DNA of 64,000 bases from Shewanella psychrophila. GTDB taxonomy: Bacteria; Pseudomonadota; Gammaproteobacteria; Enterobacterales; Shewanellaceae. Below, one piece after another: positions 43,077 to 51,956 of this stretch. The notes below the pieces were generated by a model. It did no database searches, was not told the DNA's origin, and saw nothing but the letters and a program-made list of their open reading frames with translations. Position 1 is the first letter of the stretch, and the number at the start of each line of letters is the position of its first letter. Position numbers and translations under genes: made by a program. The stretch lies in contig NZ_CP014782.1 of the NCBI RefSeq assembly GCF_002005305.1, positions 5,766,001 through 5,830,000 on the forward strand, in the 5' to 3' direction.

Positions 43077-43606
43077 GCACAAGACTAGAATGCAGCCGCA
43101 GAGAGTGCCGCTGGACTGGAGATTATTCAACAGTATCAACAACTGGCATAGGCCTGATCACTTATATTTGTCCCAAATGCAGTTGTGACAGCTTCTTTGA
43201 CCTACCTAAACCAGTGATCACTGAGCGAGTAAAACATGCCAATACACTCATCAAGGTTATCTCTGAACATGGTCGCAAGTTCTTTAATACCAAAGACGTT
43301 ACCGCAACCATAGAGTTAGATAAAAACGGCAAGGTATGGTTTGTGGACGATTACAGCCAGCGCCGTATCTACACCCACTATTCAGGACGATGGAGCGGAT
43401 TTTCTCATGGGGGCACCTTGCGGGGGCTAATTGAAAGCATGCGTAAATACATCACCAAAGGCCATCAGATACCTCTTGATTGGATAGCACCGACTCGTAG
43501 AAATCCAGCAAACGGCGACATATGGGGATACGGAATTGAAGCAGCTAGTGCCGTCCGAACAGCAGTGGCAAAGCTCCCTATCATAAAGGTTAGAAGTGAA
43601 GCATGA
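43073..43606 (+). CDS. Phage early protein with N-terminal zinc-ribbon-like Cys pairs
   Basis: 177 residues. Cys pairs near the N-terminus (ECSRREC, then CPKCSC) suggest a zinc ribbon. A beta-rich middle follows (KVWFVDDYSQRRIYTHYSG). ATGA overlap on both sides. No family recognised; nucleic-acid or protein binding is plausible. Confidence 0.6.
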   Translation: MSTRLECSRRECRWTGDYSTVSTTGIGLITYICPKCSCDSFFDLPKPVITERVKHANTLIKVISEHGRKFFNTKDVTATIELDKNGKVWFVDDYSQRRIYTHYSGRWSGFSHGGTLRGLIESMRKYITKGHQIPLDWIAPTRRNPANGDIWGYGIEAASAVRTAVAKLPIIKVRSEA

Positions 43607-44133
43607 ACAAATCAATCACAGTACCAGCGTTCTTACTTGAGATGTCACAGCAGTTAAATTCCCAAGATAACAGGATCACTGCGGATCCAATTTTTATGGT
43701 CTGTTATGACAAATGGTTAACCTGTGCAGATGATCGGGGAAATAAGACCATCTTCCTTGTTAGTGACGATGAGTACTACGAATACGCTGAATTCTCAGAG
43801 GTTGTTAGCCACATGGCTGAGTACCATGAAGAATGGGCCGTAGCACGATGTTCGGACGATGAAAAGAAGGAACTGTCCGAAGCCTTAACGGAAGACAATT
43901 TCGAGTGGGTAACACTCCCAGAAAGCGTCACCATAGAGCGAGTTGAAATGCAAAAAACAATGGAAGTGGTCAAAGCATGCCTAACCGAAGCCGATGCCAA
44001 AGTGTTCATAACGCGTAAACAACACGATTATGCACCACTTTATATCTATGCATTTTCTATGTGTTTCCCCCCCAAAATGATTGAGTTAAGAAAGTGGATC
44101 ATGTCACTAACTCAAAGAGAGGTGACCACATGA
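43603..44133 (+). CDS. Acidic phage early protein of unknown function
   Basis: 176 residues, strongly acidic in the middle (DDEYYEYAEFSEVV, SDDEKKELSEALTEDNFEW). ATGA overlaps both neighbours. Acidic early phage proteins can act as DNA mimics against restriction enzymes or H-NS, but I see no specific family. Function unassigned. Confidence 0.6.
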   Translation: MNKSITVPAFLLEMSQQLNSQDNRITADPIFMVCYDKWLTCADDRGNKTIFLVSDDEYYEYAEFSEVVSHMAEYHEEWAVARCSDDEKKELSEALTEDNFEWVTLPESVTIERVEMQKTMEVVKACLTEADAKVFITRKQHDYAPLYIYAFSMCFPPKMIELRKWIMSLTQREVTT

Positions 44134-44450
44134 ACTATCTCTTACCTGGTGGCGAACAACTTAAGCGACTGCAGCTGCTACTCAAACTCACCAAGATAAC
44201 ATCAGAGCAGCAGATCAACGCACTAACTGAGCACTACGTAAACGGGCTGTCAGCCGAACGTGCTGCAGCAAGGTTTCAGATAGAAAAGTCAAACCTTTCA
44301 CGTGCCCAAACAAGGCTTGAAGAAGTGACTAGCATAGTCGAACAGATCAAAGAGCTTGATTGGTCTCAACTCAACGCAGTCCCTATTTCAAACCAACAAA
44401 GTTCTCAGCTAACTGATGCAGACAATAAACGCGATGGAGTCAAACAATGA
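44130..44450 (+). CDS. PapB-like (adhesin regulator family) DNA-binding protein
   Basis: 106 residues from the ATG at 44130 (GAGAGG upstream). It matches the PapB/FocB family core: LLPGG at the start, LLLKLTKITSEQQINALTEH, and a helix-turn-helix GLSAERAAARFQIEKSNLSR followed by a final helix. PapB proteins control fimbrial phase variation in E. coli. On a phage it probably regulates viral or host genes. ATGA overlaps tie it to the methyltransferase gene next door. Confidence 0.78.
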   Translation: MNYLLPGGEQLKRLQLLLKLTKITSEQQINALTEHYVNGLSAERAAARFQIEKSNLSRAQTRLEEVTSIVEQIKELDWSQLNAVPISNQQSSQLTDADNKRDGVKQ

Positions 44451-45409
44451 CTGCCAAGAATTCAAAAGTTAAGACTAACGCCTACGCACAGCAATTAGAT
44501 GATCTTAAAGCCAAAGGCGCGCACTTACTAAAAGAAGTCGGTGATCAATGGCAAACTCCGACACCACTATTCTGGGGTATTAACGCTAAGTTTGGTCCTT
44601 TTGTGCATGATATTTTTACCGATGGCCATAACAGTAAATGTCCTAGTTTCTATACAGCAGAAGACAACGCATTAGTGCAGGACTGGACCAAAGACTTTGC
44701 CGGCGGTGTAGGCTTCGCTAACCCACCTTACTCTCGCCCCTGCTTAGATGATGATAATCAAGCCATCACAGGCATGATAAAAATAATTGCCAAAGCACTA
44801 GCTGAACGTGAAAAAGGCGCTAAGTTCGTCTTTGCTATAAAATGCGCCCCTTCTGAAGTGTGGTGGCCAGAACAGGCAGATCATGTTTGCTTTGTTCGCG
44901 GCCGCATCAGCTTCGAACTCCCACAGTGGTTTATTCCTGCCAATGAGAAACAAGAAGCCAGTAGTGCGGGATTCGGCATGGCCATTGTTGTTTTTGACAA
45001 AAATTGGACGGGTGAACGCCTTAGCTATATCAGTCGAGATGCATTGGTTAAGCAAGGAAAGATGTTACTGGATATGGTTGAGGCTACAGCTAAATCACAG
45101 GGTTATATACCAGCAAACATTAAACATCGACCTGACGATAGCGAGAATGGCGAACAGATAGATTCGAGTCAAATGGATATTGAAGATCAGATAGCAAGAG
45201 CAGAAAAGAAAGCTATCTGGCCCAACGAGGTGATCGCCTTAGTTGAGCAAGCTTTTATTAATAACCCAAATAAGCAAAATGATTACCGCTATCAGCACCT
45301 ATGCGAGTCGGCCAACAGTCAACTGCTCGCAGGTAAAGCCGTAGCCGATATTCTCGTTGACTTTGATCTGCAGCTGACTAAAACACAATCTATTCAGGAG
45401 GTAGCATGA
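44447..45409 (+). CDS. Phage DNA N6-adenine methyltransferase (Dam type)
   Basis: 320 residues. The phage Dam family start WQTPTPLFWGINAKFGPF (from about residue 35) is followed by the catalytic motif NPPYSRP (N92-P93-P94-Y95). A C-terminal extension of about 110 residues (from KHRPDDSENGE) is helical and acidic. It would methylate adenine in a short site, protecting the phage from restriction or altering gene expression. Coupled by ATGA to both neighbours. Confidence 0.9.
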   Translation: MTAKNSKVKTNAYAQQLDDLKAKGAHLLKEVGDQWQTPTPLFWGINAKFGPFVHDIFTDGHNSKCPSFYTAEDNALVQDWTKDFAGGVGFANPPYSRPCLDDDNQAITGMIKIIAKALAEREKGAKFVFAIKCAPSEVWWPEQADHVCFVRGRISFELPQWFIPANEKQEASSAGFGMAIVVFDKNWTGERLSYISRDALVKQGKMLLDMVEATAKSQGYIPANIKHRPDDSENGEQIDSSQMDIEDQIARAEKKAIWPNEVIALVEQAFINNPNKQNDYRYQHLCESANSQLLAGKAVADILVDFDLQLTKTQSIQEVA

Positions 45410-46035
45410 ACCAACCTAAAAAAGTAAAAGCATGGCTTATTAGCGAAGAATCAGAAGGTCATAGCTGCATAGTTTTTCATCATCATGGATTAGCAGCTAG
45501 ACGCCTTGGGGCAAACGAATTAGATGTTGAATTTGAGTCAGTAGAATCTTCACTAAAACCAGAATTTGATCAATATGCAGAAGAAGGGAAGGTTCCAACA
45601 AAGGTACTGCTTGAAAATGGTTGGTGGTTTGAGTGTCACCATTGCGGTAACAAAATAATGAGTGAGCAGATAGATGAAGATTCTAAACGAATATCAATAA
45701 ACGAAGTCATTGTAGAGAGCGATACTCTCTACTGGGATTCCATTTACTGTGACACCTCATGCTACTCAGCTCATCAGGCCGAGATAACAGCACACAATGA
45801 TAAAGCAATTGCTTTTAAAGATAAGGTTTTAAACACTCGACCAGACTTAAGTTTTGTGGAATTCAGAGGTGAATACCCGCAAGTGTACTGTACTGCATCA
45901 TTTACTTTTGATGGCGCTCAATATGGCGGTTCAGTTGCTTGTGGAAAAAATGGAGAGCTTGATTGGCGAGTTACTGCAGCTGATTTACCAGCATGGAAAG
46001 AATACGAAACGAAACGCAAAGGAGTTTCAGCATGA
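45406..46035 (+). CDS. Phage early protein with CxxC Cys pairs
   Basis: 209 residues between the two methyltransferase genes, joined by ATGA overlaps. Cys pairs in ECHHCGNK and YCDTSCYSAH suggest a zinc site; the C-terminal part is beta-rich (YCTASFTFDGAQYGG). Its position suggests a role with DNA modification, not shown by any motif. Confidence 0.6.
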   Translation: MNQPKKVKAWLISEESEGHSCIVFHHHGLAARRLGANELDVEFESVESSLKPEFDQYAEEGKVPTKVLLENGWWFECHHCGNKIMSEQIDEDSKRISINEVIVESDTLYWDSIYCDTSCYSAHQAEITAHNDKAIAFKDKVLNTRPDLSFVEFRGEYPQVYCTASFTFDGAQYGGSVACGKNGELDWRVTAADLPAWKEYETKRKGVSA

Positions 46036-47702
46036 GAGGGATCATCGTAGACAACTTTGCTGGAGGTGGGGGTGCATCCGAGGGCATAAGCTGGGCATTA
46101 AGACGCAGTATCGATATTGCTATAAACCATGATCAAGATGCTATCGCCATGCACTCAGCCAATCACCCTGACACCTTGCACTATTGTGAATCAGTATTTG
46201 ACGTAGACCCTGTGCAAGCCACAGCTGGTAAGCCCGTAGATCTCGCTTGGTTTTCCCCCGACTGTAAACATTTCAGTAAGGCTAAAGGAAGCAAGCCGGT
46301 AAGTAAACAGATCAGGGGGCTTGCCTGGATAGTGATCCGCTGGGCCTTATTAACTCGTCCTAAAGTAATCATGCTGGAAAATGTTGAAGAGTTCAAAACT
46401 TGGGGGCCAGTAGTTGCCAAAGAGGTCACAAAATTTGATGTAGATGGGACACCTTACACGGAGACAGAACAGTCACCTTGCCCAGACCGCAAGACTGAAA
46501 CCTTCAAAGCGTTTGTAGATATCTTATCTTCCGGCATCGAAGCAGATCACCCAGCGCTAGCCGAGTGTGTTGAAGTGCTAGGGCTAACCGAAGTAACCCT
46601 GCTAATCAAAGGGCTTAATTATAAAGTCGAATGGCGCGAAATGCGTGCCTGTGACTTTGGAGCACCTACCATTAGAAAGCGCTTATTCATGATAGCCCGT
46701 TGTGATGGTCAGCCTATCCAATGGCCTGAGCCAACCCATGGAAAGCCTAATAGTTTAGATGTGTTAAGTGGAAAGTTCTTACCATGGCGAACTGCTGCAG
46801 AGTGCATCGATTGGTCTATCCCCTGTAAGTCTATTTTTGGTCGCAAAAAACCACTCGCCGAAAAGACTATGCACCGTATTGCCAGAGGCATTCATAAATT
46901 CGTAATTGATGCAGAACAACCATTCATTGCTCCTGTAGAAGCAATGATAACCCCATTTATTACTGAACATGCAAATGCTAGCGGCCAACGTAATATGGCC
47001 GTTAATGAACCATTGAGGACTATTTGCGCTCAGGTAAAAGGAGGCCACTTTGCTGTTGTTACCCCCACTATAATCCGACAGTTTGGCAATAGTATCGGAC
47101 ATTCAATTACAGAACCTATGGGGACGGTGACAGCTGGGGGCGGTGGAAAATCAATTCTTACAGTGGCTAACCTAGCAAAACACTTCGGTGGTTTCTATAC
47201 GGGACCAGGTGCAGACATAAATCATCCATTGCCTACTGTCACTACCGTTGACCATAATGCGCTAATCACTAGCAGCATGCTTAAACTGCGCGGTACCAAT
47301 ATAGGCTTTCCCACAAGCGAACCAGCTCACACCATTACTGCCGGGGGCTTGCATTTAGGAGAGTTACGCGCATTCCTGATCAAATACTATGGTAACGAAA
47401 AAGACGGTGTTGCCTGCACTGAGCCCTTACACACAATCACCACTGGTGACCGCTTCGGTCTGATCATGATAAAAGGTGAGCCTTGGCAAATAATCGATAT
47501 CGGCATGCGAATGCTAGAACCTCATGAACTTTTTGCCTGTCAGGGATTTAATCCTGATTACATCATTAAAGACTACAACGGACGCACTACAAAAAAACAA
47601 CAGGTAGCCCGGGTCGGAAACTCTGTTCCACCTCAATTCGCTGAAGCATTGGTACGAGCCAACTTACCAGAACTTTGCAGCCAACCGGCTAAAGCTGCTT
47701 AA
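46032..47702 (+). CDS. DNA cytosine-5 methyltransferase
   Basis: 556 residues from the ATG at 46032. Motif I is DNFAGGGGASEG (residues 7-18); the catalytic Cys is in SPDCKHFSKAKG (C78) where most enzymes have PCQ; motif VI is MLENVEEF (E116-N117-V118); the end has VARVGNSVPPQFAEALV, the family's motif X region. The PDC version and repeated TxTAGG/TxTTGD blocks are typical of a phage subgroup. Last gene of the rightward operon. Target sequence unknown. Confidence 0.9.
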   Translation: MRGIIVDNFAGGGGASEGISWALRRSIDIAINHDQDAIAMHSANHPDTLHYCESVFDVDPVQATAGKPVDLAWFSPDCKHFSKAKGSKPVSKQIRGLAWIVIRWALLTRPKVIMLENVEEFKTWGPVVAKEVTKFDVDGTPYTETEQSPCPDRKTETFKAFVDILSSGIEADHPALAECVEVLGLTEVTLLIKGLNYKVEWREMRACDFGAPTIRKRLFMIARCDGQPIQWPEPTHGKPNSLDVLSGKFLPWRTAAECIDWSIPCKSIFGRKKPLAEKTMHRIARGIHKFVIDAEQPFIAPVEAMITPFITEHANASGQRNMAVNEPLRTICAQVKGGHFAVVTPTIIRQFGNSIGHSITEPMGTVTAGGGGKSILTVANLAKHFGGFYTGPGADINHPLPTVTTVDHNALITSSMLKLRGTNIGFPTSEPAHTITAGGLHLGELRAFLIKYYGNEKDGVACTEPLHTITTGDRFGLIMIKGEPWQIIDIGMRMLEPHELFACQGFNPDYIIKDYNGRTTKKQQVARVGNSVPPQFAEALVRANLPELCSQPAKAA

Positions 47703-47747
47703 AAATCGTCTCATTTATTGATTATAGAAAATTCTTTTATCTAGTTA

Positions 47748-48050
47748 TTAAAAAGGTTTATTATGTCGGCAGATGGTATCGTAAAAACTGATAATTTTTT
47801 CTATCGCATTGCCTATGCCGACTTCATCTAAAGAGTTAATCGTTGCTTGGTATGTTCCATCTCCAACTGAAGACATTTCAGCCATAAAATCACGAAACTC
47901 TTCTTGCATAGAATCAGGCAAATCGTTTTCTGGAGTAATGTGAATGAGGCTAAAAGCCAGAGCGTTCACTAACCGCTCTGATTGACTAGGTACCCCAGTT
48001 AAAGAATGTATTGCCAAATGTAACTTTTCCCACCCGTAGCTTGAACTCAT
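47748..48050 (-). CDS. Hypothetical prophage protein
   Basis: 100 residues, soluble, helical and acidic (MSSSYGWEKLHLAIHSLTG, DSMQEEFRDFMAEMSSVGD). It is leftward and convergent with the methyltransferase operon, downstream of the toxin/immunity region. No family recognised; it could be a further immunity-type gene or an ordinary phage gene. Confidence 0.55.
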   Translation of the reverse strand: MSSSYGWEKLHLAIHSLTGVPSQSERLVNALAFSLIHITPENDLPDSMQEEFRDFMAEMSSVGDGTYQATINSLDEVGIGNAIEKIISFYDTICRHNKPF

Positions 48051-48266
48051 AACTACTCCCTTAATTTATCGATGACTTAACAGTTAGACCTAATATTCTC
48101 GCGATACCAATACAGATTTTGATGCAAGGTAAGCAAAGCTTGAATTTGATTTCGGATATAATTAAAGATCCTTTTACTCATAGTCTTATAAAATACAAAT
48201 CAAATATTCAGTATCTTATTCTCTACTTCTTGCATTAAGCATATCTTAAACTCACCTCGATAATTT
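48051..48266. other. A/T-rich intergenic stretch
   Basis: 216 bp, clearly A/T-rich, between the orphan immunity-type gene and the 100-residue gene. No gene, hairpin or repeat identified. Confidence 0.5.
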
Positions 48267-48611
48267 CTAGATCCCCTTTAACTTTAGAGAAAGAAAAGAA
48301 ATGAATATCACCATAAAAAATAGCCAATTAATAACCATAAATATATCAAACGTTATTTTTTTCTCTTTTCTGCGATGTCGTACAAATGGGTATATCACAC
48401 AAAACAATGAAAATATCCCACCAGAACCAAAGGATGCCATTGCGATATGGTGGGATTTTTTAAATTTTTCAGGTTTTGCCGCCAAGTTATCAACCAAGTA
48501 GTTAACATGTTTTCTATCACCGATACTATATACCACAAGGTAATACCCATAAGGAAACATCCACACCAGTGCAAACAATGCTACATAGGAAATAATTAAA
48601 TCTAACATCAT
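48267..48611 (-). CDS. Membrane protein, candidate immunity protein for the orphan toxin tip
   Basis: About 114 residues from an ATG at 48611 (AAGG upstream). Three hydrophobic segments: DLIISYVALFALVWMFPYGY, SFGSGGIFSLFCVIYPFV and IFMVINWLFFMVIFISFLSL. It directly follows the frameshifted toxin-tip remnant, mirroring the intact toxin/immunity pair upstream. Immunity to pore-forming toxins is often an inner-membrane protein. Assignment is by context. Confidence 0.55.
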   Translation of the reverse strand: MMLDLIISYVALFALVWMFPYGYYLVVYSIGDRKHVNYLVDNLAAKPEKFKKSHHIAMASFGSGGIFSLFCVIYPFVRHRRKEKKITFDIFMVINWLFFMVIFISFLSLKLKGI

Positions 48612-48621
48612 TATTTTACCT

Positions 48622-49225
48622 TCAAAAAACATTATTAATTGAGAAGTCTCCAAATCTACTATCAAGAATATATTGCTCTAGCCCTTCTTGAACTACTGAA
48701 TCAACCTTTACTTCGACTTCGGCCAATAAGTCCTCTAATGGTGATAATTCATATAGATAACCTACCACTCCTTTAGTAGCTCCAGAGCCTAAAATCCCCC
48801 CAGCGACTGCAGCTCCACCAACAATGATCATAACCACCGGTGCAGAAGCAATTCCTATTACAACCACAACTCCCCCAGCAGCAGAAGCTCCTAGAGTACC
48901 TACAGCCCAGCCATCCTCCAGCAATGCCTCCAGTTTCAATGACAGCGGAACGGGCACATGATTCTAATTCATTGCAATTCTGTGTAACGTTGTAGACGCC
49001 ACTAACTACGCTTAAACCAACTCCCACCTTACCGGCGTTTTCAGCATAACGAACCCACTTCGCCGTATTCGCAATACGCTTGCCAAGTTCAGGTACTGTA
49101 CCTTGTCGCAGTATTTCATCAGCGTTATGGATAAGGGATTTTGTTGATTTGATACCAAGGCTTTTCTTTATCCCTTCATCGATGGGGATTTTCAGATTGT
49201 TTAACTTTAAGAGTCTGTTTTGCAC
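48622..49225 (-). pseudogene. Orphan, frameshifted toxin C-terminal cassette
   Basis: Two overlapping reverse-strand frames give one protein if joined near 48915. The first frame (from an ATG at 49225) runs to SAVIETGGIAGG and then becomes improbable (Cys/Trp-rich); the second continues in register as WAVGTLGASAAGGVVVVIG to a stop at 48622. A duplicated GGCT-type tetranucleotide at the junction would explain the shift. The joined protein has a Gly/Val/Ala-rich membrane-inserting region like the C-terminus of the intact toxin, but no N-terminal delivery domain. Confidence 0.65.
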
Positions 49226-49644
49226 ATTGACTCAAATACAACATATTTTACCGCCATGAAAGGCATGTACCCAACAGGTACCCCACTACATTGTATGTAG
49301 CCTATATCTTTTAAATGGTTGGAGTACCATACTGAAAAAGTAATTGATGAAACAAGTGCAGATATGGCAATAAAAATTGTCGCTCGCACTAGTTTCACTC
49401 CAATAACGTGAGGTAAATCACGGCCATAAATTAATATGTAAACCTGATAGCTGGTGACCATAATAAAAAACAGAGGAATAAATAGAAAAACTACCAGTCC
49501 TCGTGTGTAAATAATGACATCGGTATAATTGAAATACTCTAGAACTCCTTGAAATCCAAATATGCCGGTTCCTACTGTTATAGCGATCCCTATCAATGTT
49601 GCAAAGAATGCTCTGAGCCGATTTGTTAAATAATTAGACTGCAT
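49207..49644 (-). CDS. Membrane protein, candidate immunity protein for the LysM toxin
   Basis: 145 residues with three transmembrane segments (FFATLIGIAITVGTGIFGF, GLVVFLFIPLFFIMVTSYQV, IFIAISALVSSITFSVWY) and a C-terminal loop ending in a Cys-containing tail. Its start is 2 bp after the toxin stop, and it overlaps the orphan cassette start by 19 bp. This gene order (toxin then small membrane protein) is standard for membrane-acting polymorphic toxins and their immunity proteins. Confidence 0.65.
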   Translation of the reverse strand: MQSNYLTNRLRAFFATLIGIAITVGTGIFGFQGVLEYFNYTDVIIYTRGLVVFLFIPLFFIMVTSYQVYILIYGRDLPHVIGVKLVRATIFIAISALVSSITFSVWYSNHLKDIGYIQCSGVPVGYMPFMAVKYVVFESMCKTDS

Positions 49645-49646
49645 AA

Positions 49647-51956
49647 TTAATACATCCTTGGCTTAATATCTTGTATGGTACTTCTGATATAACTCCGAAC
49701 CTCATTTTCTATGACTCTTTTACCAGCCTCCAGCATTCCATCTAAAATCATAGACCCCAAATCCCAAAAGCCATCTTCAATATCTCGTGCTTTATCTACA
49801 ACTTCTTGCTGAGACTTCTCTAAATATTCAATAACTTGATTAGTTATTCCATACTTGTTATCTAAATAGTTTAAAAGCACAGCAGTAGCTAATCCCGCAA
49901 CGATTACAATTCCAAAATTAACAACAACAAAAGAGGTAACGATGACGCTACCGACCCCCCATGTAATAGCAGAAGCTATACCGATCTTCACTACATCAGT
50001 CGCCATCGAACCAATGAATTCTGAAAGTCTTTGCTCATCTGTCAAAATGTAATCGACGATTCGGTAAGCTGCCGCAACGTAAAACGTTAATACCGCACCA
50101 CTTTTAATAGAGTTGGCAAGTCCATATTTTCCGATACCCACTTGAACAATCTTGGGATTTACAGCACTAAAAGAGGGGGCGTTTAAGACTTTGCGTATAC
50201 CTGCATAACCAGAGAGCTTTATCATCTCGGTACCACTTTTATTGAGATAACTTGTAGCCTTGATACCAACGCTACCTAATTGAGAAATGAGCATGGATGC
50301 TGTGACGACATCCTTACCATTTACACCGTAATTGATTAGTACCTGCCCTAACTCTGAATCAGTACCTTCTTTCCATAGCCCTTTTGTATCCTTCCATCCC
50401 CAATCGCGTAATACATCTAGGGCTTCTTTTAGCGTCAAGAACATAATGTGTTCATTATTTTCCTTTAGCTTGTCTCGTAAGGGTTCATCAGGGAAAGACT
50501 TAGTGTTTCGATTAACTAGCTCAACTAAATTGAGTACCGCCACATCTTTGAGTACCGATTGCTTAGTGATACCAATAACACCTGGTGCTAGTTGTGGTGT
50601 TGAAGATTGGTAGTGGATATTGTCTGCTCGGCTTACCGCTTGCGGGGATTGGGGGGGCTGAGTATCGACTTTGGGCTTATCTTGAGTTGCTTCTGATTTG
50701 GCAATGATTAAGATATCGCCGGCTTTAAGTTTCATCGGGTCTTGCTGGAAAGTTGGATTGAGTGCCAATAACTCATTAGGCGTCAGTCCGTATTGCTTAG
50801 CAATATCAGGCCAGTTTTCACGACCGGGACCATCATGGCTGGGGAGTACTGCATGGTTTTGTGGTTTAGCCCGTTGTTTGTCTTGTTGGCTCGTTTGTTC
50901 TTCTGCCCTTTCAAGCGTCGCTTCCTGGTTAACGGCTAAGATGGCTTTCAGGTCAACCGTGAATGCATGTGCGTTTAACCAAGCCACATCGATGCTATGA
51001 AACTCTTCTGTCGTTAACTTTTGCTTACTGTAGTAAATATGCTGAGGGGGGGCCAGTTGGCCATTGATTTTCCAATGTAGAAAAATACTCCCTCTTAATG
51101 CCGGAATGTTGACCTCATCGGATAAGGCATTTGCTGTCGAGTGAGTGATATTGAAATACCCCTTGGCGTCCTCGACTATCGCGTACTCATGTACCAGTTG
51201 ACCTTGCTTGAAATGATAGAAGGCCCCTTGAGTCGGGTAGCCCAGCCTTTCACCTACCTGAACCGTAAGCTGCACCGGCACAAAGGACTCATAGACTTGT
51301 TGAGAACCTAAGGGCACCATCTTTACTGGTTTAACCGATAACTGGCTGTTCTTGCCTGTGGCCAGCATGTGCAGAAGCTGTTTAGGCTCTTCAAACTTAC
51401 CGAGTGTGGTGAGTAGGGAATGCTTGCCTAATGGCTTGACCGTAGACAGTGCCAGGCTAGGTTCATTCTTGGTTTTAGCCAGCATGAAATAGCCATAGTT
51501 TAAGGTCTCTAAGCAAGGAGGAGAACAAGCGACCTCAACATTGTACTGGCAGGAGATAGGAATCACTTTCTCCTTCACCTTAGACGTATCTGGCGTGTAA
51601 TCTAAAGGCGGAGAGGGGTGTAGTGACTCATAGGGCGCACGCTCAAAGGCAATACTGCTTCCGGCAGTATTAAAGCGCTGGGTAATCGCGGCTACCGCAT
51701 TCGATGGAAAAGAGTAACTCACACAAACATTGACACTACGCTCACCTTGAGAGAAAGCAAACAGCGGACTTTGTGGTGATTGAGTCAATAAAACTGACTC
51801 CCCAGCTTCAAGGCTTTGCTTCACCTGACTTACTGAACCAGCAGTTGGCGCCAGACTCTCCCAATCTTTATCACTCAACCAAGAAGTGTCTGATTCGATA
51901 CTGTCTGCGTCATGTAACATGAGCGCATCTATGTTGACTATCTTCCCTACCGGCAT
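49647..51956 (-). CDS. LysM-containing polymorphic toxin with hydrophobic C-terminal domain
   Basis: 769 residues. Residues 1-370 are a beta-rich N-terminal part of unknown family with no signal peptide. A LysM peptidoglycan-binding domain lies at about 380-419 (NWPDIAKQYGLTPNELLALN ... KAGDILII). After a Pro/Gln linker (about 425-450), the C-terminal part carries strongly hydrophobic segments at about 617-637 and 653-697 (SVIVTSFVVVNFGIVIVAGL), suited to membrane insertion. LysM-plus-toxin proteins are known type VI secretion cargo. It is followed by a membrane protein gene and an orphan tip cassette. Activity is inferred. Confidence 0.65.
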   Translation of the reverse strand: MPVGKIVNIDALMLHDADSIESDTSWLSDKDWESLAPTAGSVSQVKQSLEAGESVLLTQSPQSPLFAFSQGERSVNVCVSYSFPSNAVAAITQRFNTAGSSIAFERAPYESLHPSPPLDYTPDTSKVKEKVIPISCQYNVEVACSPPCLETLNYGYFMLAKTKNEPSLALSTVKPLGKHSLLTTLGKFEEPKQLLHMLATGKNSQLSVKPVKMVPLGSQQVYESFVPVQLTVQVGERLGYPTQGAFYHFKQGQLVHEYAIVEDAKGYFNITHSTANALSDEVNIPALRGSIFLHWKINGQLAPPQHIYYSKQKLTTEEFHSIDVAWLNAHAFTVDLKAILAVNQEATLERAEEQTSQQDKQRAKPQNHAVLPSHDGPGRENWPDIAKQYGLTPNELLALNPTFQQDPMKLKAGDILIIAKSEATQDKPKVDTQPPQSPQAVSRADNIHYQSSTPQLAPGVIGITKQSVLKDVAVLNLVELVNRNTKSFPDEPLRDKLKENNEHIMFLTLKEALDVLRDWGWKDTKGLWKEGTDSELGQVLINYGVNGKDVVTASMLISQLGSVGIKATSYLNKSGTEMIKLSGYAGIRKVLNAPSFSAVNPKIVQVGIGKYGLANSIKSGAVLTFYVAAAYRIVDYILTDEQRLSEFIGSMATDVVKIGIASAITWGVGSVIVTSFVVVNFGIVIVAGLATAVLLNYLDNKYGITNQVIEYLEKSQQEVVDKARDIEDGFWDLGSMILDGMLEAGKRVIENEVRSYIRSTIQDIKPRMY

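Noticed and set aside
48773..49225. Stand-alone 150-codon gene
   Set aside because: The last third is improbable Cys/Trp-rich sequence; joining to the other frame gives a sensible protein, so I treat both as one frameshifted gene.
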